Below are positions 1 to 5,131 of a stretch of DNA of 5,131 nucleotides, piece after piece. The notes below the pieces were generated by a model. The model searched no databases. It saw only the letters and a program-made list of their open reading frames with translations, and had not been told where the DNA came from. The stretch comes from Lysobacterales bacterium (GTDB lineage: Bacteria > Pseudomonadota > Gammaproteobacteria > Xanthomonadales > Marinicellaceae). The DNA lies in assembly GCA_015494035.1 (NCBI GenBank), contig WGBZ01000245.1, positions 1 through 5,131 of the forward strand. Reading direction: 5' to 3'. The number at the start of each line of letters is the position of its first letter. The stretch's first letter is position 1. Made by a program: the position numbers and the translations under genes.

Positions 1-602
1 CGATACGGGTACTCGGGGGATGAAATGATCACGGTGCCACCGGGTTTCAGGTTCATGACCTGACGCCGCAGGGTAATGGTCTGCGGGCTCACGTGCCAGG
101 CGGCGGGGAAGTCACCATAGGCCAGGTCCTTGTTGTAGCCTTCAATGGCCTCGTAGACAAATTTCGGGCCGGGGGAGACGATGAGTTTGTCGTAAGCGAT
201 GGGGTCGCCGTTGGCCAGTCGCACGCGCTTTTTGTCGTAATCAATGGCCGTGGCCCGGTCCTTGACAAAATTGATGGCGTAGCGGTTTTTCAAGGTGGTG
301 TAGCTGACAGTGATTTCCTCAATGCCGGCCCAGCCAACGATGACCTCATTGCTGCCGGGGCAGAACATGTACACATCATCCGGCTCGATAATAGTGATTT
401 TGACATCGGGGTTGAGCAGGCGCATGTATTTGGCAGCGGCTGAACCGCCAATACCGCCACCAACGATCACCAGGTGTTGGGCATTCTTGGCAAAGGCTTT
501 TTTGGAAGCACTCAGCAGCCCGGTGGTGAGGGCGGCGCCACCAAGGAATTTGAGCACATCGCGCCGCGACAGGTCATAAGGTCTGGCTTTGCTATTTTTC
601 AT
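1..602 (-). CDS. fccB: Flavocytochrome c sulfide dehydrogenase, flavoprotein subunit (C-terminal part beyond the window)
   Basis: FccB is the FAD subunit of the periplasmic complex that oxidises sulfide to sulfur and passes electrons to cytochrome subunit FccA. About 200 residues are visible; the family is usually about 400-430, so roughly half lies beyond the left edge. The N-terminus has a Tat signal (SRRDVLKFLGG, residues 12-22) with likely cleavage after AFA at 38. A Rossmann FAD motif follows (VGGGIGG, 47-53, with the acidic strand end E73). Cys81 in FCPGSNEV sits where the family has its 8-alpha-cysteinyl FAD attachment Cys (about mature residue 43 here, 42 in Allochromatium). A second conserved stretch, KLIVSPGPKFVYEAIEGY, is also present. 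The visible part ends just before the expected first redox-active Cys (…FRCPPGP in Allochromatium), so that residue cannot be checked. The ATG at 602 is supported by a GGAGG nine bases upstream and by the intact Tat signal. It overlaps the end of fccA by 11 bases, suggesting translational coupling. An SQR-type relative is the alternative, but the covalent-FAD Cys and the adjacent fccA favour FccB. Confidence 0.93.
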   Translation of the reverse strand, partial: MKNSKARPYDLSRRDVLKFLGGAALTTGLLSASKKAFAKNAQHLVIVGGGIGGSAAAKYMRLLNPDVKITIIEPDDVYMFCPGSNEVIVGWAGIEEITVSYTTLKNRYAINFVKDRATAIDYDKKRVRLANGDPIAYDKLIVSPGPKFVYEAIEGYNKDLAYGDFPAAWHVSPQTITLRRQVMNLKPGGTVIISSPEYPY

Positions 603-1092
603 CTGGTTTTTCCTCCGCTTTTTTTTCGTGGCTTTCCATGGCTTCACGCGCCCATTCAGGAATCACCACGTCGCTGTTCCAGTCCGGTGGTGTCCACTCC
701 TCGGGTTTCTGTTTGGCAAAAAAAGCGCCCATGTCGCGAATTTCCTCTTCCGTAAAGGGTTCTGCCACGATGCCCATGACAATAAAGCGGTGCCAGTCAT
801 TTTTCTGGTATTCGTGCATTTTGGCGATAAATTTCTCCTGTGGCATGCCGGCCAGGGGCGGGATGATGTCGTGAAATTCCCGTCCGTAGGTGCCGTGGCA
901 GGCCGCGCAGGTACTGGCCTGTAACCAGGCGGAGGGTTTGGGGAATTTTTTTGCCAGGCGGAAGTTTTCTTCCAGACTCATGCCGCCAATCTGGTCGGCG
1001 GGAGAAAAACGAAACGGTTTCTCTGCCTGGGCCATGCCGGTGAGCAACAGCATCAGGGAAAAGCCAATAAAAGCCGGTGTGTGTTTGTTCAT
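592..1092 (-). CDS. fccA: Flavocytochrome c sulfide dehydrogenase, monoheme cytochrome c subunit
   Basis: The 166-residue precursor has a Sec signal (hydrophobic core about 8-20, likely cleavage after AQA at 23). It carries one heme c motif, CAACH (C62, C65, H66), followed by GTYG, with M106 (VMGIVAEPF) as the likely axial Met. The stretch from CAACHG to MGAFFAKQ closely resembles the first heme domain of Allochromatium FccA (CAGCHGTHG … IMGRIAKGYS). FccA accepts electrons from the FccB flavin in the periplasm. Allochromatium FccA has two hemes; here no second CxxCH exists, and the C-terminus is a short segment with several Trp ending in a charged tail (ESHEKKAEEKPDEK). Monoheme FccA is known in green sulfur bacteria. 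The gene is first in a two-gene unit with fccB. The start at 1092 fits the signal peptide although no strong Shine-Dalgarno is visible; an in-frame stop lies a few codons upstream. Confidence 0.9.
   Translation of the reverse strand: MNKHTPAFIGFSLMLLLTGMAQAEKPFRFSPADQIGGMSLEENFRLAKKFPKPSAWLQASTCAACHGTYGREFHDIIPPLAGMPQEKFIAKMHEYQKNDWHRFIVMGIVAEPFTEEEIRDMGAFFAKQKPEEWTPPDWNSDVVIPEWAREAMESHEKKAEEKPDEK
612..616 (-). promoter_or_regulatory. Ribosome binding site of fccB inside fccA
   Basis: On the minus strand a perfect GGAGG lies nine bases before the fccB ATG at 602, inside the lysine- and glutamate-rich 3' end of fccA. It fixes the fccB start and indicates independent initiation or re-initiation just before the fccA stop at 592-594. 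Confidence 0.8.
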
Positions 1093-1125
1093 GGCGGTAT
1101 CAGGGCATCAGGGTTGAGAGAATTT

Positions 1126-1154
1126 ATTGTGGCACCATTTTTTGTGTGGTGCAA
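1126..1154 (-). promoter_or_regulatory. Candidate sigma-70 promoter for fccAB
   Basis: On the minus strand TTGCAC (1149-1154) and CACAAT (1126-1131) are separated by 17 bases, roughly 35 bases before the fccA start. The matches are only 3/6 and 4/6 to consensus, so the call rests mainly on position and spacing. The spacer is filled by the dyad at 1132-1152. Confidence 0.3.
1132..1152. promoter_or_regulatory. Inverted repeat, possible operator in the divergent region
   Basis: GCACCA and TGGTGC form a perfect 6-base dyad separated by nine bases (TTTTTTGTG). It lies between the divergent fccAB and oxidase genes and overlaps the candidate fccAB promoter. It could be a regulator site. No known operator consensus was recognised, and a dyad of this size can occur by chance. 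Confidence 0.3.
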
Positions 1155-1183
1155 ATGCTTTCACTGAACGGAATAATTGTTAT

Positions 1184-1210
1184 TTGACAGCTTTGAATTT
1201 ACGCTATAAC
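1184..1210 (+). promoter_or_regulatory. Candidate sigma-70 promoter of the oxidase operon
   Basis: A perfect TTGACA (1184-1189) is followed after 15 bases by TATAAC (1205-1210), 5/6 to consensus. The spacer is two bases shorter than ideal, which may mean reliance on an activator. Transcription would start near 1217 and give a leader of about 54 bases before the first gene. Confidence 0.5.
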
Positions 1211-1222
1211 CTTGAACCAGTC

Positions 1223-1255
1223 CGGCATTCTGCCGCATGCCATGTTCGTGCACGA
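1223..1255 (+). other. Small dyads in the oxidase operon leader
   Basis: The presumed leader holds a possible hairpin CGGCA-TTC-TGCCG (1223-1235) and a perfect 10-base palindrome TCGTGCACGA (1246-1255) that ends three bases before the ribosome binding site. They might shape translation or bind a regulator. No riboswitch family was recognised. The signal is weak. Confidence 0.25.
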
Positions 1256-1270
1256 TTCAGGAAAAAAACC

Positions 1271-1429
1271 ATGACTGAGAAGAAATCCGATATCGATCTG
1301 GACCCTGAAGCCCTGTATGCCCCACCCAGAGGTACCTGGATTATCATGTTGATCTACGGCGTTCTTTTTACCCTGGGTTGGCTGTATATGTGGTTCGGTA
1401 TTTTCGTCCCTCGCGGCCCGGTCAGCTAA
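1271..1429 (+). CDS. cbaD: Small single-helix protein, ba3-type cytochrome c oxidase subunit IIa-like
   Basis: This 52-residue protein has a polar, acidic N-terminus (1-20), one transmembrane helix (about 22-45, WIIMLIYGVLFTLGWLYMWF) and a short end (VPRGPVS). In Thermus ba3 oxidase the 34-residue subunit IIa (CbaD) is one helix ending in a similar aromatic/Arg-Gly stretch (FFARG). That likeness, and the position immediately before the CuA subunit, support the call. Subunit IIa packs against subunits I and II in the membrane and supplies a helix that subunit II lacks. The N-terminal extension is longer than in Thermus. The ATG at 1271 is preceded by AGGA (1259-1262) at eight bases. A longer in-frame reading from 1127 would run through the promoter and is rejected. 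The gap to cbaB is 25 bases. Similarity at this length is modest, so an unrelated small oxidase-associated protein remains possible. Confidence 0.72.
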   Translation: MTEKKSDIDLDPEALYAPPRGTWIIMLIYGVLFTLGWLYMWFGIFVPRGPVS

Positions 1430-1454
1430 CGACATACCCTTTCAGGAGCCACTT

Positions 1455-2033
1455 ATGGCCGAAATTCACATTGACCCCTTAGAAAAGAAGTGGATTTACT
1501 TTATCGCTTTCTTCCTGCTCATTAGCTGGGGCACCATTCTGTATTACACGTTTGGCAAGGGTGTCCGTCCGCCCAGTAATGTTGAAGTGATTGATTCGGC
1601 GCGATTGCACCTGCCCGACGGCGTGGGCGGGGGGGAATTCATGGAGAAAAACCTTGGCGTGCACGTGGACAACAATGACCACATCAAAGTCATTATGGTG
1701 GCGGCGCGATACGGCTTTTATCCTCAACATTTTACGGTGCCGGTGGACACGCCCATCACGTTCCGGCTGGCATCATTTGATGTGTTGCATGGCGTGCATA
1801 TCCCTGAGTCCAACATGAACACCATGATTGTGCCGGGCTATGTTTCCGAAGTGCACACCCAATTTACCAAAACCGGTCAGTTTCCCCTGATCTGCAATGA
1901 GTATTGTGGCCGTTCACACGCCTACATGTACGGCATGATAGATATCGTGCCCAAAGCGCAGTTTAAAGCCGAACAATCGGCACACGCCGGCTCAATGGCT
2001 TCAAACAAGGACACCCAGGAGCAGCGCACATGA
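1455..2033 (+). CDS. cbaB: ba3-type cytochrome c oxidase subunit II (CuA protein)
   Basis: Subunit II takes electrons from cytochrome c through the dinuclear CuA centre and passes them to the heme b of subunit I. The 192-residue protein has one N-terminal transmembrane helix (about 13-33) and a periplasmic cupredoxin domain (about 75-167). CuA ligands are complete: H112 (DVLHGVHIP), then CNEYCGRSHAYM with C147, E149 (backbone carbonyl position), C151, H155 and M158. One helix rather than two, and the strong likeness to Thermus CbaB (DVIHGFHV, CNQYCGLGHQNM), place it in the ba3/B family. E10 (PLEKKW) aligns with Thermus Glu15, the proton entry of the K-path. About 25 polar residues follow the cupredoxin fold, a tail Thermus CbaB lacks. 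AGGAG six bases upstream supports the start. The stop overlaps the cbaA start as ATGA. Confidence 0.95.
   Translation: MAEIHIDPLEKKWIYFIAFFLLISWGTILYYTFGKGVRPPSNVEVIDSARLHLPDGVGGGEFMEKNLGVHVDNNDHIKVIMVAARYGFYPQHFTVPVDTPITFRLASFDVLHGVHIPESNMNTMIVPGYVSEVHTQFTKTGQFPLICNEYCGRSHAYMYGMIDIVPKAQFKAEQSAHAGSMASNKDTQEQRT
2017..2021 (+). promoter_or_regulatory. Ribosome binding site of cbaA inside cbaB
   Basis: AGGAG lies eight bases before the cbaA ATG at 2030, in the last codons of cbaB. With the ATGA overlap it supports coupled translation of the two core oxidase subunits. Confidence 0.75.
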
Positions 2034-3709
2034 ATGTCACCACTGCCAATGCCGCTTCATCCTTGACTCCGGCAGAACAAAAAAGCGTCAGCCGCATCAC
2101 ATTCTGGAATATTTTTGTGGCCTTTGCCGCTTTTGCCCTGGCCGTTCCCATGGGCGCCTATCAGGTGCTGGTACGCAGTGGCTATTTCCCCGAGTTGAAA
2201 AACGCTGCACTGTATTACACCTCGGTTTCTACCCACGGGGTGCTGATGGCGTATGTGCTGAGTACCTTTTTTATTATGGGGTTTGGCTACCACACCGCGG
2301 CCAACAGCCTTAAACAGGGCTTATGGAACAAGAAATTCACCTGGTTCGGTTTCTGGTTGGCCACCATTGGTGTCATTCTGGCGGCTATCGCCTTGCTTAC
2401 CGGCCGAGCCTCAGTGCTTTACACCTTCTATCCGCCAGAAATGGCTCACCCCATCTTTTATATTGGTGCGGCCATGCTGGTGATTGGCTCCTGGTTCTGG
2501 TGCGTGGACATGATCGTGGAAACCGTTCGCTGGAAGCGGCGCCACCCGGGCCAGCCCGTGCCGGTTATCATGTTCGGCACGGTCATGAATGCATTGCTGT
2601 GGTTGTGGACGTCTCTGGGCGTGGCTGCGGAAGTGGTGTTCCAGCTGATTCCGGTTTCACTGGGCTGGGACGATGCCCTGGATCCGGGTCTGGCCCGCAC
2701 CCTGTTTTCCGAGACCCTACACGCCATTGTGTATTTCTGGCTGTTTCCGGCCTATCTGGTGATGTACTCGATTTTGCCCAAAGAAGCCGGGGGCCGCTTG
2801 TTCGGGGATGAGATCGCGCGCATAGCCTTTATCATGCTGTTTATTTTCTCCGTGCCCATCGGTTTCCATCACCTGTATGTGGACCCGCAACAGGCGGCAG
2901 GCTGGAAGTTACTGCACATGTTTGGCACCTTTATGGTGGCAGTTCCCAGCCTGATTACCGGCTTTACCGTGATTGCCTCCATGGAAATTGCCGGTCGATT
3001 ACGCGGTGGCAAAGGCGTTTTTGGCTGGCTGAAAACCCTCGATTATGGCAATCCCGTGGTGCTGGCCGGTGTACTCGCACTTTTGATGCTCACGGTTGGT
3101 GGCTGGGGTGGGGTGATTAACGCCAGCTATTCCCTGGACACCGTGGTGCATAACACGCAGTGGATTCCCGGCCATTTTCACCTGATTTATGGCGGCACCA
3201 CCGTCATCATGTATTTTGCCGCCGCTTATTGGCTGATCCCCAAAATCACCAAGCACAAGCTGTTCTCACGCAAACTGGCCTTGTTCCAGCTGGTGCTGTG
3301 GTTTCTGGGCATGTGGATTACCACCATTCCCTGGCACTACCTGGGCATTATTGGCCAGCCACGGCGCGTAGATACCCTGGTTGCCTATCAGCAAGCCGGG
3401 GGCGAATTGCTGAAAAGCTGGGATTTGTCCATGCTGGTAATGAATGTGGGCGCCATTATGTTGCTGGTTTCCGGCATCCTGTTCATCATTAATTTGTTGT
3501 TCTCGGTGGTTCGTCCAGAGCCGGACGAGGCGGAGAAAATTGTTGAATACGCCCGGGCCATCAAGGAGCCCATGAAGGTTCCCTACGTGTTGAACAGCCT
3601 CAGTTTCTGGAACTGGACTATGTTTTTCTACCTCCTGGCCAGTTACGGCTATCCGGTGCTGCAGTTCTGGTTCCTGAAAACGCCGCAAAGCATTCCGTGG
3701 GGATATTAA
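2030..3709 (+). CDS. cbaA: ba3-type cytochrome c oxidase subunit I
   Basis: This is the catalytic subunit of a B-family heme-copper oxygen reductase, an inner-membrane proton pump that reduces O2 to water. Its 559 residues are close to the 562 of Thermus CbaA, and 13 hydrophobic segments can be placed (about 25-48, 63-90, 103-123, 140-166, 178-208, 229-250, 261-283, 292-322, 343-365, 381-404, 416-440, 466-494, 526-549). Metal ligands are complete: H69 and H384 for low-spin heme b, H382 for the high-spin heme, and H231, H280, H281 for CuB. Y235 is the His-crosslinked Tyr (HAIVYFWLFPAY). These sit two or three residues before Thermus H72, H386, H384, H233, H282, H283 and Y237. The K-path analogues Y242, Y246, S307 and T310 are also present. 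The HAIVY form in place of the A-family HPEVY marks the B family. Which high-spin heme (a3, or another type) is bound cannot be told from sequence. It overlaps cbaB by four bases. Confidence 0.97.
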   Translation: MNVTTANAASSLTPAEQKSVSRITFWNIFVAFAAFALAVPMGAYQVLVRSGYFPELKNAALYYTSVSTHGVLMAYVLSTFFIMGFGYHTAANSLKQGLWNKKFTWFGFWLATIGVILAAIALLTGRASVLYTFYPPEMAHPIFYIGAAMLVIGSWFWCVDMIVETVRWKRRHPGQPVPVIMFGTVMNALLWLWTSLGVAAEVVFQLIPVSLGWDDALDPGLARTLFSETLHAIVYFWLFPAYLVMYSILPKEAGGRLFGDEIARIAFIMLFIFSVPIGFHHLYVDPQQAAGWKLLHMFGTFMVAVPSLITGFTVIASMEIAGRLRGGKGVFGWLKTLDYGNPVVLAGVLALLMLTVGGWGGVINASYSLDTVVHNTQWIPGHFHLIYGGTTVIMYFAAAYWLIPKITKHKLFSRKLALFQLVLWFLGMWITTIPWHYLGIIGQPRRVDTLVAYQQAGGELLKSWDLSMLVMNVGAIMLLVSGILFIINLLFSVVRPEPDEAEKIVEYARAIKEPMKVPYVLNSLSFWNWTMFFYLLASYGYPVLQFWFLKTPQSIPWGY

Positions 3710-3711
3710 CA

Positions 3712-4473
3712 ATGACTAATCAAACTGATTCCATGAATGCTCACTCCCTGATGCGTTTTCCGGCAAAGCAGGTGGCCAGAAATCCCTGGTGGTTGCTGAT
3801 GTTACTACTGTGGTTGCCGGTTTCCATGCTACATGCCGACGACGGGCCTTCCTCAAACATTGCCTGGGACGCCGCACAGGTCAAGTTTGTGAAATCGGGT
3901 GATCCGGCACGTGGGCAAAAGCTCAATCAGGAATTGACCTGTGCCATGTGTCACGGCGAAAAAGGGGTGTCGGAAGGCCGCAACTGGCCGGATTTGGCTG
4001 GCCAGAACCCCAATTACCTTTTCAAGCAGTTGCTGGATTACCACGATCACAAGCGGGCAGACACGGAAGCGGCCAAAGTTATGGTTGAGCTGGCCGGACG
4101 CCTAACCCAACAGGACATGGCGGATCTGGCCATGTACTACGCGCAGTTCCCATTGCCGCCAGGCGAAGACCCTCGATTTGTGGACGAGGCCGCCGAACAG
4201 ACCGCCGAAAAACTGGTGCAATTCGGGGACGGCCAGCGCATGATACCGCCGTGTTTTGCCTGCCATGGCACTCATGGAGAAGGCAATACGGTGGACATGC
4301 CCGCCCTGGCCGGCCAACAAGCGGTGTATTTCCGCAATACCATGCGCGATTTCAAGAGCGGTCGTCGGCACAACGACATTTATGGTCGCATGCGTTACAT
4401 GAGCAAGGCGCTGACCCTGGAAGAAATCGATGCGCTGGCCCAGTATTACGCCAAAATGCGCCCGCCCGAGTGA
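3712..4473 (+). CDS. Diheme c4-like cytochrome c, likely electron donor to the ba3 oxidase
   Basis: The 253-residue precursor has a long polar N-terminus, a hydrophobic segment (about 26-40) and a likely cleavage site after LHA at 42, so it should be periplasmic. Two cytochrome c domains follow in tandem: CAMCH (C77, C80, H81) with Met ligand M124, and CFACH (C181, C184, H185) with M227. Each Met lies seven residues before the start of the C-terminal helix motif (LTQQD, LTLEE). Both halves keep the HGxxG and PxLAGQ…YxxxQ/N features of cytochrome c4. It begins two bases after the cbaA stop, which suggests a dedicated carrier to CuA; this is inference from position. GGGGA (3699-3703) eight bases upstream supports the ATG at 3712. 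ATGs at 3733 and 3751 would shorten the leader without touching the domains, and if the signal is uncleaved the protein would be membrane-anchored. Confidence 0.88.
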   Translation: MTNQTDSMNAHSLMRFPAKQVARNPWWLLMLLLWLPVSMLHADDGPSSNIAWDAAQVKFVKSGDPARGQKLNQELTCAMCHGEKGVSEGRNWPDLAGQNPNYLFKQLLDYHDHKRADTEAAKVMVELAGRLTQQDMADLAMYYAQFPLPPGEDPRFVDEAAEQTAEKLVQFGDGQRMIPPCFACHGTHGEGNTVDMPALAGQQAVYFRNTMRDFKSGRRHNDIYGRMRYMSKALTLEEIDALAQYYAKMRPPE

Positions 4474-4578
4474 GCCTGCGACACCCAGCAATCCGGAACT
4501 TGCACAGGCAACGGCTGTGATTTCGGTTCAATAACGACCGCGTTTCAGGACAATTCCCGTGACCAATGATGTCCGCTG
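4474..4578 (+). other. Intergenic gap between the c4-like gene and ccoI, no clear signal
   Basis: These 105 bases have no convincing terminator: the only small stem, CACAG/CTGTG at 4503-4519, lacks a T-run. No promoter with acceptable spacing was found. Readthrough from the oxidase operon into ccoI is therefore possible. Confidence 0.45.
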
Positions 4579-5131
4579 ATGAACACTGAATCATTGATCC
4601 CCGATGAAACCCCGGTCACCGCTTCCACTGCTGCAATCCCTGCCGAAGACGTACCATCCGCCGAAGCGCCGCACACTGCCTCTGATGCACACACCGCATT
4701 GACCTGTTTTCATTGCGGTTTGCCGGTGCCAGTGGTACCGGTTCATCGCCTGCCCGTGCTGGGCAGACCACGCGTTTTTTGCTGCCCCGGCTGTGTGGCG
4801 GTGGCGCAGCTTATTGTGTCGTCCGGTCACGAAACGTATTACGAATACCGCCAGCAACAGGAACGCGGTGGACAGGTTCAGGATGAGCCCTGGCGGGAAT
4901 GGGCCGATCAGCCTCCAGGTGTGAACGCGCCGGAAACTGCCGGTGGTGCAGACCAAACCAATGCCGGCGTTACTGACTATCAAGCCTATGATGACGTCGC
5001 CTTTCAAAGCCGGTTTGTTCAGTCCCTGCCGGAGAATCAGCGCGAAGCCCACCTGTTGCTGGAGGGCATTCGCTGCGCGGCCTGTGTGTGGCTGAACGAG
5101 CGATTCTTGAGTGAACACACGGGCGTAACCG
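4579..5131 (+). CDS. ccoI: CcoI/FixI-type Cu+ P-type ATPase (N-terminal part, runs off the right edge)
   Basis: The 184 visible residues are the N-terminal metal-binding region of a P1B copper ATPase of the CcoI/FixI/CtpA type, an inner-membrane pump that moves Cu+ outward for oxidase assembly. Family features in order: CFHCG (C43, C46), FCCPGC (C68, C69, C72), GHETYYEYR (83-91), YDDVAFQSRF (137-146), and the heavy-metal site EGIRCAACVWLNE (162-174; C166, C169), which is the CcoI signature form of GMxCxxC. Membrane helices, the CPC motif and the DKTGT phosphorylation site lie beyond the window. Two stretches rich in Ala, Pro, Gly, Thr and Glu stand out: residues 1-40 before the first CxxC, and about 92-136. 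The ATG at 4579 is the only ATG in frame after a stop at 4567-4569, though no good Shine-Dalgarno precedes it. CcoI usually accompanies cbb3 oxidases; here it follows a ba3 operon, though cco genes could lie downstream. Confidence 0.9.
   Translation, partial: MNTESLIPDETPVTASTAAIPAEDVPSAEAPHTASDAHTALTCFHCGLPVPVVPVHRLPVLGRPRVFCCPGCVAVAQLIVSSGHETYYEYRQQQERGGQVQDEPWREWADQPPGVNAPETAGGADQTNAGVTDYQAYDDVAFQSRFVQSLPENQREAHLLLEGIRCAACVWLNERFLSEHTGVT

Noticed and set aside
93..755. Several plus-strand open frames opposite fccB and fccA
   Set aside because: The minus strand carries fccA and fccB with signal peptides, cofactor motifs and a ribosome binding site. The plus-strand products have none of these.
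1184..1197. FNR/Anr-like site in TTGACAGCTTTGAA, which would fit low-oxygen control
   Set aside because: The second half is a direct rather than inverted repeat, so it does not match TTGAT-N4-ATCAA. No better site was found in the intergenic region.
1127..1270. Upstream extension of the small oxidase gene to an ATG at 1127 (100 residues)
   Set aside because: It has no ribosome binding site there, runs through the promoter and dyads, and the added 48 residues have no recognisable features. The ATG at 1271 has a proper ribosome binding site.
2323..2811. Plus-strand open frame of 162 residues inside cbaA
   Set aside because: It is an out-of-frame reading of cbaA with no domain of its own.
3697..3711. 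GTG at 3697 as an earlier start of the c4-like gene
   Set aside because: It lies inside the end of cbaA and no ribosome binding site is apparent for it. The GGGGA at 3699-3703 fits the ATG at 3712.
3266..3712. Minus-strand open frame of 148 residues opposite cbaA
   Set aside because: It is the complement of the unmistakable subunit I gene; the His/Gln/Asn-rich product reflects antisense of hydrophobic codons.
4503..4519. CACAG/CTGTG stem as a terminator after the c4-like gene
   Set aside because: The stem is only five pairs and is not followed by a T-run.
4566..4589. Seven-codon mini-ORF overlapping the ccoI start, as a leader peptide
   Set aside because: It has no ribosome binding site at a usable distance, and such short frames are expected by chance.
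4591..5118. Long open frame on the minus strand (175 residues)
   Set aside because: It lies opposite the ccoI N-terminal region, which has clear family motifs. The minus-strand product shows no recognisable domain.

Overview
The window looks like a chromosomal respiratory locus from a sulfur-oxidising proteobacterium, most likely a gammaproteobacterium. This is inferred from gene content (flavocytochrome c sulfide dehydrogenase, a c4-like cytochrome, a CcoI-type copper ATPase), from the moderate GC content and from the tight Shine-Dalgarno-led operons. No species can be named from the sequence. Nothing mobile was seen: no insertion sequence, CRISPR array, tRNA or rRNA.

Layout. On the minus strand, reading leftwards from about 1092, are fccA (a monoheme cytochrome c subunit, 592-1092) and fccB (the flavoprotein subunit, from 602 and running off the left edge). 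They overlap by 11 bases. A 178-base divergent intergenic region (1093-1270) holds candidate promoters for both directions and several small dyads. On the plus strand follow a 52-residue single-helix protein resembling subunit IIa of ba3-type oxidases (1271-1429), the CuA subunit II (1455-2033), the 13-helix subunit I (2030-3709) and a diheme c4-like cytochrome (3712-4473). Junctions are tight: a 25-base gap, an ATGA overlap and a 2-base gap. After 105 bases without a convincing terminator comes the N-terminal third or so of a CcoI/FixI-type Cu+ P-type ATPase (4579 to the right edge).

How they fit together. FccAB would oxidise sulfide in the periplasm and pass electrons to c-type cytochromes. 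The c4-like protein is a plausible carrier to the CuA centre of CbaB, then to the heme b and heme-CuB site of CbaA, where oxygen is reduced. The copper ATPase would help supply copper to the oxidase. The individual families are well supported by motifs. The direct sulfide-to-ba3 electron route is inferred from gene order only.

I found no wholly new system. The points most worth checking are the divergent pairing of a sulfide dehydrogenase with a ba3 oxidase, the easily missed 52-residue subunit, the one-heme FccA with a charged tail, and a CcoI-type ATPase beside a ba3 rather than a cbb3 oxidase.
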